From [Clostridium] asparagiforme DSM 15981 (GTDB taxonomy: Bacteria > Bacillota > Clostridia > Lachnospirales > Lachnospiraceae): a DNA stretch of 64,000 bases. This document shows, piece by piece, positions 15,510 through 23,899 of this stretch; position 1 is the first letter of the stretch, and each line of letters opens with the position of its first letter. Location: NCBI GenBank assembly GCA_025149125.1, contig CP102272.1:5022001-5086000 (forward strand), in the 5' to 3' direction. The notes below the pieces were generated by a model. It was not told the DNA's origin, did not search any database, and saw nothing but the letters and a program-made list of their open reading frames with translations. Both the position numbers and the translations under genes were made by a program.

Positions 15510-16541
15510 CTACTTCCAAAAAAATGGCGGATATTCATCAATATCACCGCGCAAATATCTTGACAACAGCATCGCCTGCACAAATGGTATCATTCCCCAC
15601 TCTACTTTTTCTTGTAAAAACGGATGGGTTATAATCTCCTTTTTCTTGTTTTGCCACTCGGTCAAAAGCAGCTTTATGGATTGATCGCCCATCAGAACCG
15701 CTCCGTCCTCTTTCTTTGTAAAGTCCTTTTTTGTAACCATCTTCCGGTTAATCAGCGTCAGGACAAAACGGTCCGCCAGTACAGGCCGTAATTCTTCCAG
15801 CAGATCCTGGGCTAAGGATTGCCTTCCCGGACGGTCCGTATGCATAAATCCCACATATGGATCCAATCCTACAGTCTCAAGAGCGGCTGCAATCATATTT
15901 CCCAAAAGTGTATAAATAAATGAAAGCATGGCGTTTACGTTGTTTAATGGAGGGCGCCTTGTTCTAGTTTCAAATACAAAATCCTTTTTCTGCTGCAAAA
16001 TCAACTGGTCGAACACCCCAAAGTAAACGCTGGCAGCCTCACCCTCGTATCCTCTGAGCTGATCCATGTCTTTGCACTGCTCTATATTTTGCAGGGAACA
16101 TTTCAGGAATTCCGATGCCTGCCCTATTTTATCTATATCCACTTGCAGAGAATGGTCACGAACGGCTCGTTCCAAAACCTTCCGGCTATTATATACCTTT
16201 CCCAATATAAAATTTTTGGAAATTTCCAGACAGACTTCCGGTTTTTCCGAAATTTGATACTGCTTTTTTCTGAGCAGTACATTTCCTCTCGCCGCACCTG
16301 AGATGCGGGCCAGATATTTGCCTTGTGGCGTCAAGAAACATAATGAGATATTCCGCTGGGCACAACCACCCATGAGGGCTGGGCTGACGCCTCTGTAACC
16401 AAATGAGACGATTGCCTCCAGATTATGAAGCGGGACCCGCCCCATCTCCTGCCCTTCATTAAAAATCACCACATTTTCTCCGTCCAAAGAAAGATAGCTC
16501 TCCGGTGTTGTAACATACAACGTATTCAGTAATTTTTTCAT
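15510..16541 (-). CDS. cas1: CRISPR-associated endonuclease Cas1
   Basis: A 343-residue Cas1 integrase of type I-C, the normal length. Metal-binding residues are visible: the glutamate in 'QLRGYEGEAASVYFG', the histidine in 'DPYVGFMHTDRPGRQSLAQD' and the aspartate at the end of that same stretch, followed by 'LLEELRPVLADRFVLTLINR'. The N-terminal beta domain begins 'LLNTLYVTTPESYLSLDGEN'. Cas1 with Cas2 inserts new spacers at the leader-repeat junction. Its ATG overlaps the cas4 stop by four bases (ATGA), showing translational coupling. No key residue is missing, so the acquisition module looks functional. Confidence 0.97.
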   Translation of the reverse strand: MKKLLNTLYVTTPESYLSLDGENVVIFNEGQEMGRVPLHNLEAIVSFGYRGVSPALMGGCAQRNISLCFLTPQGKYLARISGAARGNVLLRKKQYQISEKPEVCLEISKNFILGKVYNSRKVLERAVRDHSLQVDIDKIGQASEFLKCSLQNIEQCKDMDQLRGYEGEAASVYFGVFDQLILQQKKDFVFETRTRRPPLNNVNAMLSFIYTLLGNMIAAALETVGLDPYVGFMHTDRPGRQSLAQDLLEELRPVLADRFVLTLINRKMVTKKDFTKKEDGAVLMGDQSIKLLLTEWQNKKKEIITHPFLQEKVEWGMIPFVQAMLLSRYLRGDIDEYPPFFWK

Positions 16542-17203
16542 TCTTCATCCCCCGAAATAGCATTTTGGATATAGGACCTGACAGACACGGCTTTTCCCAG
16601 TTTGGGGACACAGATATCCTTCAATGAACAGGCATTGCAGCTTTTTGACCACTTTACCTTGGGCGTATACCTTCTATCATACATCTGATGCATTTCCTGG
16701 AACGCTTTTTGTACCTGATTCCGAAGCTGAGCGGTAAATTCCACTATCTCTCTGTGCCGTGTTTCAGCGTAGTAAAGAGCGCCCTCCTCAATTTTCACCG
16801 ACAGCATCTCCTCCAGACACATCGCCTGAGCGGTTAATTGTAAAATATCAATCTCCGTAGCTTTAGGCTTTCCTTTTTTGTATTCAACCGGATATGGGAT
16901 ATACGATCCCCTGTGCCCGTAGAGCGAAATGCCATTCTGATCCTCCTGGAACTCAACGATATCACAGACGCCGCTCACTCCCATTTTCCGGGAATGCACC
17001 GGGAGTCCCCGGCTGATTACCACATCATTGCGTTTCTCCATGAAAAAAGAATCGTGGGCCCGATTATGAAGCAGATCCCCTGCAACCGTCCGTTCATTTT
17101 CCTGCCACTGCTGCTCGATGTGAATCAGGGCCCACTGCCTTCTGCAAAATGCAAAATGTTGTATACCGGAAAGCATCAAATAGTCATCTTCCCTGTATTC
17201 CAT
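16538..17203 (-). CDS. cas4: CRISPR-associated exonuclease Cas4
   Basis: A 221-residue RecB-like nuclease. The first cluster cysteine is in 'GIQHFAFCRRQWALIH'; the other three are at the C-terminus in 'SKSCNACSLKDICVPKLG', giving the four 4Fe-4S ligands of Cas4. The nuclease core has 'GVCDIVEFQ' (metal aspartate), 'PYPVEYKKGKPK' (the E-x-K motif) and 'DILQLTAQAMCLEEM' (the RecB Q-x3-Y-like helix). In I-C systems Cas4 joins Cas1-Cas2 to trim prespacers and select those with the right PAM and orientation. Start and cas7c stop share a base (TAATG), and its own stop overlaps cas1. Confidence 0.95.
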   Translation of the reverse strand: MEYREDDYLMLSGIQHFAFCRRQWALIHIEQQWQENERTVAGDLLHNRAHDSFFMEKRNDVVISRGLPVHSRKMGVSGVCDIVEFQEDQNGISLYGHRGSYIPYPVEYKKGKPKATEIDILQLTAQAMCLEEMLSVKIEEGALYYAETRHREIVEFTAQLRNQVQKAFQEMHQMYDRRYTPKVKWSKSCNACSLKDICVPKLGKAVSVRSYIQNAISGDEE

Positions 17204-18093
17204 TATATTTTTCTCGACACCTCCACCGTATCAGGGATCTTCTCTTCGTGGACTTCGACACAGTAGTCGCTGTATTTTCTGGGATATAGGACGTCGTCGT
17301 GCTTTTTCACTTCAACTGCCTCGAACAGCTTGTACGCCGGGCAATCCCCCAGTTCTTTGCTGTGCTTAAATACAATCAATTCGCGCACCGCCATTTTCCC
17401 GCGGGCCGCCGAATGGTCGATCTCGAACATATTGATAATGGCTTCCCATAACAGTTCCAGATCTTCCTCCGAGAATCCTGTCACCTTTCGAGCGAGATTG
17501 GCTGATATGTAGCCCTCTGCACGGTATAGTGCATAAGGCACGATATTCTTTCTGCCCATCTCCGTTTTCTTGTTTTCAGCATCTTTTTCCGTTGTAATTG
17601 CAACGCGGGTAATGGTGACCTCCTGGCTTATAATGGGATCAATACTCCTGGCAAACCCCAACTGAACAGGTCCCCTGACTTGTCCGCAGTTCAATGCCGC
17701 CTTTACAAATGTGGTCATCACAGCGCCAAATGTACGGATGTCATAAAAATTCCGGCACATAAAGTCACGGATTTTCCGATCCACATCCGGGTCTTTCTTT
17801 TTCAACTCCTTGACGTCCTTGTCGTTGGTTTCCAGATATTCGTACGCCATGTTATCGCTGCGGTTCAGCGGCACGTCTTCCTTGATATAAATTTTAAAGC
17901 CGGGTTCGTCCTCTTTTACGGTCTCCACATAATTGCGGATTTTCCGTTTCAGACATACGTCTGTGACCAGTCCATAGCCGCTTTCGGGATCAATCCTCGG
18001 AAGATTCCCGGCATCCGGGTCACCATTGGGATTTCCGTTCTCTACGTCAAATAGCACCACAAACTCATACCGGTTTTTAATCACTTCAGCCAT
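17203..18093 (-). CDS. cas7c: Cascade backbone protein Cas7c (Csd2)
   Basis: A 296-residue Cas7 of type I-C, the subunit that polymerises along the crRNA spacer. The N-terminal RRM strand is 'NRYEFVVLFDVENGNPNGDP' with the family's N-G-N-P-N-G-D-P loop, followed by 'DAGNLPRIDPESGYGLVTDV' and 'CLKRKIRNYV'. The central region has 'DIRTFGAVMTTF' and 'GQVRGPVQLGFARSIDPI', the thumb and core signatures. I use ATG 18093 because GGAGG lies nine bases upstream, inside the end of cas8c; a frame back to 18117 has no such site. The start comes one base after the cas8c stop, which fits coupled translation in the cas operon. Confidence 0.96.
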   Translation of the reverse strand: MAEVIKNRYEFVVLFDVENGNPNGDPDAGNLPRIDPESGYGLVTDVCLKRKIRNYVETVKEDEPGFKIYIKEDVPLNRSDNMAYEYLETNDKDVKELKKKDPDVDRKIRDFMCRNFYDIRTFGAVMTTFVKAALNCGQVRGPVQLGFARSIDPIISQEVTITRVAITTEKDAENKKTEMGRKNIVPYALYRAEGYISANLARKVTGFSEEDLELLWEAIINMFEIDHSAARGKMAVRELIVFKHSKELGDCPAYKLFEAVEVKKHDDVLYPRKYSDYCVEVHEEKIPDTVEVSRKI

Positions 18094-18094
18094 C

Positions 18095-18475
18095 TCACTT
18101 ATCCTCCTTTTTTTCATATCGTTTCTGGGTTTGATGATAGTAACCGAGAATAAACATCCCCTGTTCTTCCAGTGTTAAGCGCCTCGGACAGGCAGTTTTT
18201 TGATCATCCTTCAATAGCAGCTTTCCCTGTAAATCTTCAAGCAATGTTTCGTAGTAAATCACTTTATTACGACTATTTAATTTTCGGATATGACTATTTT
18301 TCAGCTTAAACAGCACCGGAAAGATTATGGCCGGAGTGGCGCATGCCGCATTGAAATACCGGTCCTTTATCGTGGCGTTGATACCCGGATTTGCCTCTTC
18401 CTGAATCGCCTCCAATACGGCAAATTCCCGGCCAAGAACATACGCCGGATTGCTGCAGTTCTCATTTAATCCCAC
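18095..18475 (-). CDS. cas11c: Probable internal Cas11c small subunit
   Basis: In I-C systems the small subunit Cas11c is made from an internal start inside cas8c. Here a strong ribosome site AAGGAGG (18484-18490) lies eight bases before an in-frame GTG at 18473-18475 (cas8c Val465). Translation from there gives 126 residues, starting 'GLNENCSNPAYVLGREFAVL' and ending with the cas8c C-terminus, the expected size and a mostly helical composition. The site is unlikely to be chance, because an A/G-rich SD with ideal spacing falls exactly at the C-terminal domain boundary. Two copies of Cas11c would sit on the belly of the Cascade complex. Expression from this start is inferred, not observed. Confidence 0.75.
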   Translation of the reverse strand: MGLNENCSNPAYVLGREFAVLEAIQEEANPGINATIKDRYFNAACATPAIIFPVLFKLKNSHIRKLNSRNKVIYYETLLEDLQGKLLLKDDQKTACPRRLTLEEQGMFILGYYHQTQKRYEKKEDK

Positions 18476-19867
18476 CGTTATCTCCTCCTTTTTGATTGTT
18501 CCGTTTCGCATAAGATAGGCTTTAATAATTGCCGCCCTTCCCCTGGTTATCTTGTATATACGGTTATCAGGATTATCCTGATCCGCCCGTATTCTTCCGA
18601 TCACCTCCTGATACAGCGAATTCGGATACCGGCTGCCGGAAATAATCGCCCGGTATACGGCGCCCGCCATATTTGAAACAGGATTCTTATCCCTGGACTT
18701 TTTATTCACTGTCTCCTGCAACATCCGCCACAAGCCCAGATACTCGATCGAATCATTTGACGGGCGGACAATTTCCATCTCGTCATAATGGCGTTTCAAA
18801 TTTTTGAGAATGCCGCCGAAGGTATCCCGATAAAAGAACCGGACTGCGATTCGTGCCGCGTTTGGCGTCAACCCCAAAATGTAAAAGGGCTGGTCCAGAG
18901 AGATTTTCGTCTCTACATCTCCTACCGCAACCGCCTTCCCGGACTCCAGATTCTTAAAGACCCCATCCAGAATTTCCTGGTTGTCAATCGTGGGGTCCGC
19001 CGCCATACTGAATATATTTTGGTAAACCTCTTCCGCTTCTTCCGACCAGTATACGATTGTGGTATCCCCGATACTTGAAGTGTGCTGTTTATTAGCCAAC
19101 AGGTAGTTTAAAGCCGTCGTATAGGCATATGTCGCATATATTCCAACCGGCGCGTTGAAGCTCTGGGATTTTCCATGGGACTCAAAGGCAGACGCATTGA
19201 ATGATACAAGGGCTGCACCGCTTGATTGCGCTCCGGGAAGCCCCTTTATCATGCCGTGGATACGCGCAATCTCCGCTTTCTGTCCTGTGACCAGGCAAAC
19301 CCCATCGGCTTTCCGGCCATTTCCGGCGCTGAAACTCTCCCATGCCTCCTGTATATCCGGATCTTCCTGCGCGAAATCCCTGTCATGGAAAAACACCAGG
19401 TTGGCGCCCGCCATAATTTCCTCCAGATATGGGATCAGAACCGGGCTTTCTGCTGCCTGATCAGGAGACCACTGCTGAAAGAAGTATTTTACAGCGACGG
19501 CAGCCGGGCTGTTTACGTTTTCTAAAATTTTCAAATGCTTCTCTTTCGCAGCCAGAAAGCATTCTCTGGAACGCTCCGTTTTTCCTTTGTTGTCAATGCC
19601 CAACAGATAGCTTGAATTATCACATAAAAAGTTGGCGGATACCCCTGACGACCGTGATAAGAACTGCGGCACCTTCATGTCGACGGGCAGCATGACCGTC
19701 TTTTTTCCCCGCTGTACCGGCTGTTTCAACGGAATAATTGCCAGCAGCTCGCCATTCCCCGACAATTCCAGCCCAAATGACACCTTGGCGTTGCACCATC
19801 CCGGACGTGTTATTCGGTCTGCACGTTCCAGCGCTTCATAATAATGCACCAACGACTGTAGAATCAT
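18095..19867 (-). CDS. cas8c: Cascade large subunit Cas8c (Csd1)
   Basis: A 590-residue I-C large subunit that recognises the PAM and recruits Cas3. The N-terminal 'MILQSLVHYYEALERADRI' and the stretch 'GWCNAKVSFGLELSGNGELL' are typical of Csd1. 'NFLCDNSSYLLGIDNKGKTE' and 'FFQQWSPDQAAE' follow in the usual order, and 'PVGIYATYAYTTALNYLLAN' in the middle is strongly family-like. The C-terminal quarter forms the Cas11-like helical part and has its own ribosome site and GTG start (see the Cas11c entry). The start overlaps the cas5c stop by four bases, ATGA. Full length, no frameshift. Confidence 0.95.
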   Translation of the reverse strand: MILQSLVHYYEALERADRITRPGWCNAKVSFGLELSGNGELLAIIPLKQPVQRGKKTVMLPVDMKVPQFLSRSSGVSANFLCDNSSYLLGIDNKGKTERSRECFLAAKEKHLKILENVNSPAAVAVKYFFQQWSPDQAAESPVLIPYLEEIMAGANLVFFHDRDFAQEDPDIQEAWESFSAGNGRKADGVCLVTGQKAEIARIHGMIKGLPGAQSSGAALVSFNASAFESHGKSQSFNAPVGIYATYAYTTALNYLLANKQHTSSIGDTTIVYWSEEAEEVYQNIFSMAADPTIDNQEILDGVFKNLESGKAVAVGDVETKISLDQPFYILGLTPNAARIAVRFFYRDTFGGILKNLKRHYDEMEIVRPSNDSIEYLGLWRMLQETVNKKSRDKNPVSNMAGAVYRAIISGSRYPNSLYQEVIGRIRADQDNPDNRIYKITRGRAAIIKAYLMRNGTIKKEEITVGLNENCSNPAYVLGREFAVLEAIQEEANPGINATIKDRYFNAACATPAIIFPVLFKLKNSHIRKLNSRNKVIYYETLLEDLQGKLLLKDDQKTACPRRLTLEEQGMFILGYYHQTQKRYEKKEDK

Positions 19868-20520
19868 CTCACCACCTCGCAGTCCCTCACATCCAATATG
19901 CCATTTCTCAGCACCGCACGGAAAAACATCGGCTTGATGTCCTCTGGATCGGAATAATCAAAATCGTATAGCATATAACCCAAATCTTGTTCCCTGCCGT
20001 CTCCATCCTGCAGATCATCCGCCTCGTAAAGTTCAAAGTTAGCCGGAAATTCCCGGCAGCCGAAATATGGCATATGGAAGCATTCTCCCCGGCGAAGACG
20101 CCTCATAACAATATCTTTGAATTTTCCCGGATTATCGCCGGCGCTGGCCCGTTCTGTCATTTCAAAATGTGCCTCGATCAGGTAATCCACATCTTTTAAT
20201 AGAATTGCTGCCCGCTGCACAATCTCTTCCTTGCTAGCAATATACAGTGGCTTTGAACTTCCATTTACCGCCCTCAACACATTTCCAACCAAAACTTTAC
20301 TTTTGACCTCATTTCTTCGGATACTCGTAAACTGAATCGGTTTTCTCACCTGAATTCTGTCGATCACCCACCGCATTCCCGGATGCCAATAAATTGCCTC
20401 CAGGATGCCACGCGCAGCGGATGGCGGCATCACATCGTAGCTGCAGCGCTCCACCTTCATCTCCGGACGGGCAAAAAGCGCGTAATCGCCCCACACATGA
20501 ACTCTCACTCCCCAGCCCAT
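19864..20520 (-). CDS. cas5c: crRNA-processing Cascade subunit Cas5c (Csd5)
   Basis: A 218-residue Cas5 of the I-C subtype. In I-C systems this protein replaces Cas6: it cuts the pre-crRNA at the base of the repeat hairpin and keeps the 5' handle. Family sequence is seen in 'VRVHVWGDYALFARPEMKVE', 'YDVMPPSAARGILEAIYWHP' and 'RWVIDRIQVRKPIQFTSIRR'; the glycine-rich loop expected near the C-terminal half is less obvious. Handles from both CRISPR arrays in this window would be the same, since the last 13 nt of their repeats agree. AGGAGG precedes the ATG. It is separated from cas3 by 24 bp. Confidence 0.95.
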   Translation of the reverse strand: MGWGVRVHVWGDYALFARPEMKVERCSYDVMPPSAARGILEAIYWHPGMRWVIDRIQVRKPIQFTSIRRNEVKSKVLVGNVLRAVNGSSKPLYIASKEEIVQRAAILLKDVDYLIEAHFEMTERASAGDNPGKFKDIVMRRLRRGECFHMPYFGCREFPANFELYEADDLQDGDGREQDLGYMLYDFDYSDPEDIKPMFFRAVLRNGILDVRDCEVVR

Positions 20521-20544
20521 CTGTCTCCTCCTTTCTCATCCGCT

Positions 20545-22683
20545 TCAGGCAAATACGGCTTCTCCACGGCTGACATTGACAAGAAGCCCCATTTCGTCTG
20601 AATATAATTTTCTGTCTCGCAAAACATAGATCTGTTCGTCCAATGCTTCCAGTAAACCGGCCCCGTTCAGATTTTCAAAATCATTCTGATACACATTTAC
20701 GCAATATTGACCGGCTTCCCGCAATAACTGCAGTGAATGCGCTCCATTTCGCAGACTTTCCACAATCTCCTGCGCTCTCATTTCCTTATCGATCAAAATT
20801 GCTTTGGTCTCATTTTCAATCAAGTGAAATTGCTCCGCTACTGTGGCAAACGGAAACAGCATTGAGCGTGAGGCCTGCTCGAACTGATCGACAATATTTT
20901 GGGCATCCAGCCCGTTTCCCCGGAAATGGTACAGGCGCTCGAAATATTCGTGAATGGCCTCTAATGAGGATATATCTTCAAATTTTCTAGCAATCTGCCC
21001 GGCCACCGTAATCGGAAGCTTCAACTGGCCAGGTATATGAATATCCTCCGATTCCTCCAGCGTAAACACAACGGTCCGGCTTTCTTCCGGCTTTTCTTTA
21101 CCTTCTCTGTTACACCGCCCTCCTGCCTGAATCACAGAATCGATGCCAGCTAATTCCCGATACACCATTTTGAAGTCAAGATCTACTCCTGCCTCCACCA
21201 GACTGGTTGCGATCACACGGCAGTTCTGACCATTTTCCAGACAAGTTTTTATTTTCTTTAACAGATTTTTTCGGTGAATGGGATACATAAACGTTGAAAG
21301 ATGGTACGTTCCGTCCCCTTTTAAGGCTTTATAAACGCTTTGTACGCGTTTGCGGCTGTTGAGAATACACAGAATCTGCCCATGTGTGTTCAACCGTTCT
21401 ACCAGCGCTTCTTCTGTCAATTCTCCGATCATCTGAAACGCAGTCCGTTTAAAAAATGCATACTGTCCTTGTATATCCGGGCATATTTCAACCGGACGCA
21501 GCTGCTGGGGAAAAAATGCTTCAAGTGATGGCTGTGTCGCGGTACAGAGGACTGCCGTGCAATGGTAATTAGTAACCAGTTCGGTTATCACACGCGTACA
21601 TGGTTTCAGATAGCTGGCCGGCAGCATCTGAGCCTCGTCGAATATGATAACACTTTTTGCAATATTGTGCAGCTTCCTGCATTTTGACGTCCGATTGGAA
21701 AACAGCGACTCAAAAAACTGGACATTTGTGGTGACAACCACCGGGCAATCCCAATTTTCAGCAGCAAGCTGTTTTATCTTTAATTCTTCTGGACTGTCAT
21801 ATGAGACATTGCAATGGTCCTCCAATACGTTTATGTCTCCTAAAATATGTCTGAAAATTTGTGAAGTCTGCTCGATGATATTCGTGTAGGGAATCACATA
21901 AATGATGTGCTGCAAATGATGTCTGATCGCATGTTGAAGTGCAAATGCAAGGGAAGATATGGTTTTTCCGCCGCCGGTGGGTACTGTCAGCTGATACAAG
22001 CCCTGAGCTGCCTGTCCCTTGTCAAAACACGCTTGCAGTATCCGGGAACGCCTGCCATTGATTGTTGTCAAATCGGTATTTTCCAACCAGGCGGCTACAT
22101 ATTGCTTCAGGCGCTGCAGCAGAATGTCCATAGGCTCAGCGGGTTCTCTTCCGGTTTTGCCTTCCTTCATAAATTCTTCCGTATCCAGGTAGTCGGCATC
22201 CACAAGGCTGGAAAACAGCATGCGCACGAAAAATGCGGCGCTAAATCCTCCCTTTCCCAGAGGTTTTAAAAGCGGAGCGGGGAACGCTGGAATCTCCACT
22301 TCGTGCTGAAATGCGCTGTAATCGTCCAAACGCTTTTTCATTCTTCCCATGAGAGTCGCTTCCCCGGCGGAATCTCCGACGGTACCCCCGTCCAACAAAC
22401 CGGAGTGATGACCTGAAATACAATATGCGCCAAAAACATTTCCCCGGTTATATAGTTCCTTTGCTCCGGCTGTGGCATGGTCCGTGATCGGTCCCCCTTC
22501 ATCGATTCTCCGTTTAAAGCTGGCGCTGTATTTGCCAATGTCATGAAGGAGCCCACAGCCGTCCCCCCATTCCCTGCAATCAAATGCCGCGGCAAATTCA
22601 CCTGCCAGTTTTTGCGTGCCCTGGAGATGTTGGACGACTGACTGGGAACGGGTTTTGTCTTCGCTGATGTGGGCTTTGTACAT
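20545..22683 (-). CDS. cas3: CRISPR-associated nuclease-helicase Cas3
   Basis: A 712-residue Cas3 with an N-terminal HD nuclease and a C-terminal superfamily 2 helicase. HD signs are 'CGLLHDIGKYSASFKRRI', an early histidine in 'VVQHLQGT', and 'DHATAGAKEL' with 'ISGHHSGLLDGG'. Helicase motifs are 'QLTVPTGGGKTISSLAFAL' (Walker A), 'SVIIFDEAQMLPA' (DEAx), 'LCTATQPSLEAFF' (motif III) and 'ATSLVEAGVDLDFKMVYREL' with 'QAGGRCNREG' (motifs V-VI). It degrades target DNA after recruitment by Cascade. It is slightly shorter than many I-C Cas3 proteins but no motif is missing. It is the first gene of the cas operon and follows a clear promoter. Confidence 0.96.
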   Translation of the reverse strand: MYKAHISEDKTRSQSVVQHLQGTQKLAGEFAAAFDCREWGDGCGLLHDIGKYSASFKRRIDEGGPITDHATAGAKELYNRGNVFGAYCISGHHSGLLDGGTVGDSAGEATLMGRMKKRLDDYSAFQHEVEIPAFPAPLLKPLGKGGFSAAFFVRMLFSSLVDADYLDTEEFMKEGKTGREPAEPMDILLQRLKQYVAAWLENTDLTTINGRRSRILQACFDKGQAAQGLYQLTVPTGGGKTISSLAFALQHAIRHHLQHIIYVIPYTNIIEQTSQIFRHILGDINVLEDHCNVSYDSPEELKIKQLAAENWDCPVVVTTNVQFFESLFSNRTSKCRKLHNIAKSVIIFDEAQMLPASYLKPCTRVITELVTNYHCTAVLCTATQPSLEAFFPQQLRPVEICPDIQGQYAFFKRTAFQMIGELTEEALVERLNTHGQILCILNSRKRVQSVYKALKGDGTYHLSTFMYPIHRKNLLKKIKTCLENGQNCRVIATSLVEAGVDLDFKMVYRELAGIDSVIQAGGRCNREGKEKPEESRTVVFTLEESEDIHIPGQLKLPITVAGQIARKFEDISSLEAIHEYFERLYHFRGNGLDAQNIVDQFEQASRSMLFPFATVAEQFHLIENETKAILIDKEMRAQEIVESLRNGAHSLQLLREAGQYCVNVYQNDFENLNGAGLLEALDEQIYVLRDRKLYSDEMGLLVNVSRGEAVFA

Positions 22684-22711
22684 TCGCTCACCCCTCCCCT
22701 CTATACAACAT

Positions 22712-22739
22712 ATTGTAACATATTCAAAGGTATTTTCAA
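22712..22739 (-). promoter_or_regulatory. Promoter of the cas operon
   Basis: Minus-strand -35 TTGAAA (22734-22739) and -10 TACAAT (22712-22717) with a 16-bp spacer in an AT-rich stretch. A purine-rich GGGGAGGGGTGA ribosome site lies between the promoter and the cas3 ATG. Confidence 0.7.
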
Positions 22740-22791
22740 TATTTTTATGGAAATTATAACCAAGTTATAGACCTAAAAAATGGTACTTCCC

Positions 22792-23667
22792 TCACGTTCC
22801 AACTCCCCCAATCCCATCCACCATCCCCCGATACCCCTCGCACCGCGTCCTCTCCTCAAACTCCCCACACACTCCCGTCTCCTGCTCGATTTCACAATCC
22901 AGTCCTTCCAACCGATCAAAATATCCGGCTTTATCGTTCACGGTCAGGTAAACCTCCTTGTGCTCTCTATAACACAGCATGCTGCCGAAATCGTCGCACC
23001 CGTAAGGCGAATAGTCGGAATACTGACAGGTAAAGCAGCAGCGGAGCAGGTATTCCCGGCCGCATTTCTTGCAAATCTGCAACAATGCCTGCTCAAAATA
23101 CGTGGTTGGGCGGTCCGCTTTATAAATATGTCCGTCCACCGTCAAACTGAACTCCGTGCATACCGTATCGTCCAGGTAAATTTCCCTGTCGTCACAGTAA
23201 CACCTGCTGTGCGCCCTGGAAGAATCACAGGCCTCCATCCGGTAGGCGATGCGGATAATGCCTGCAACCCGATCCCCATTTTCCCGCCGCTCTGCCTCCA
23301 CCGGAATCTCAACCTCCATGCTGTATCTCTGCAAAGCGTAGGTGTACGGCATAATCCGGTCTCCATATGCGGCATAGCCGCCCCATTTCATCAGGCAGAA
23401 CTCCCGGGCCGCAGCCTCCGCCTGGGAAGGGTCCTCCAACTCAAAATCGCAGAGGTTGGACCCCGCAAAGGTGTAACCGCCCAGCGTCAGACGCAGGTCG
23501 TAACCATATCGGTGGGATTTTGTAACGCAAATTTCCGCCTGACAGTCGTGACCCGCGTCTACATATCGCACATGATAGGAATATGGTTCCCGTAATTTTC
23601 CTCCGGTCAGCTCTTCACCCGCCGTTTTTTCTTCCCTCTGCGCTTCCTTTACTCTCTCTGCCCCCAT
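22792..23667 (-). CDS. Cysteine-rich protein, DUF6304-like
   Basis: A 291-residue soluble protein. The first 30 residues are charged and low complexity. The middle is beta-rich ('YDLRLTLGGYTFAGSNLCDF', 'SMEVEIPVEAERREN'). The C-terminal third has paired cysteines in 'ICKKCGREYLLRCCFTCQYS' followed by 'DYSPYGCDDFGSMLCYREHK', which resembles the DUF6304 family as I remember it. The cysteines may bind zinc. No enzymatic function is known for that family. It stands alone between the cas promoter and the Lhr-type helicase gene, on the same strand as both but separated from them by intergenic DNA. Despite lying next to cas3 it has no known CRISPR link. Confidence 0.6.
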   Translation of the reverse strand: MGAERVKEAQREEKTAGEELTGGKLREPYSYHVRYVDAGHDCQAEICVTKSHRYGYDLRLTLGGYTFAGSNLCDFELEDPSQAEAAAREFCLMKWGGYAAYGDRIMPYTYALQRYSMEVEIPVEAERRENGDRVAGIIRIAYRMEACDSSRAHSRCYCDDREIYLDDTVCTEFSLTVDGHIYKADRPTTYFEQALLQICKKCGREYLLRCCFTCQYSDYSPYGCDDFGSMLCYREHKEVYLTVNDKAGYFDRLEGLDCEIEQETGVCGEFEERTRCEGYRGMVDGIGGVGT

Positions 23668-23840
23668 ATTCCCATCTCCTCCTGCCTTCTTGCGCTCATA
23701 ACGATCATGTAAAATGCCTCAGGCCCTATTTCCAAATTCCCCAACGGCATTTTCCCGTTCCCCTCATTTTATCACACAGCCCTCCTACCGGCTAGGGCGT
23801 GTTTGAAAACTGCTTTCCCGCCGCCTCCATCCCACCTCCC

Positions 23841-23881
23841 AAAAAAGCAACCGGCCCGGAGCACAAAAGCTCCCAGGCCGG
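23841..23881 (-). terminator. Terminator of the Lhr-type helicase gene
   Basis: A GC-rich stem (23851-23862 with 23869-23881, one bulge) is followed on the minus strand by TTGCTTTTTT (23841-23850). It lies 19 bp past the helicase stop codon. Confidence 0.85.
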
Positions 23882-23899
23882 CAACAGTTCCCTCCACAT

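Noticed and set aside
22792..23667. DUF6304-like protein as an accessory of the CRISPR system
   Set aside because: It sits upstream of the cas promoter with intergenic DNA between, and I know of no link of that family to CRISPR.
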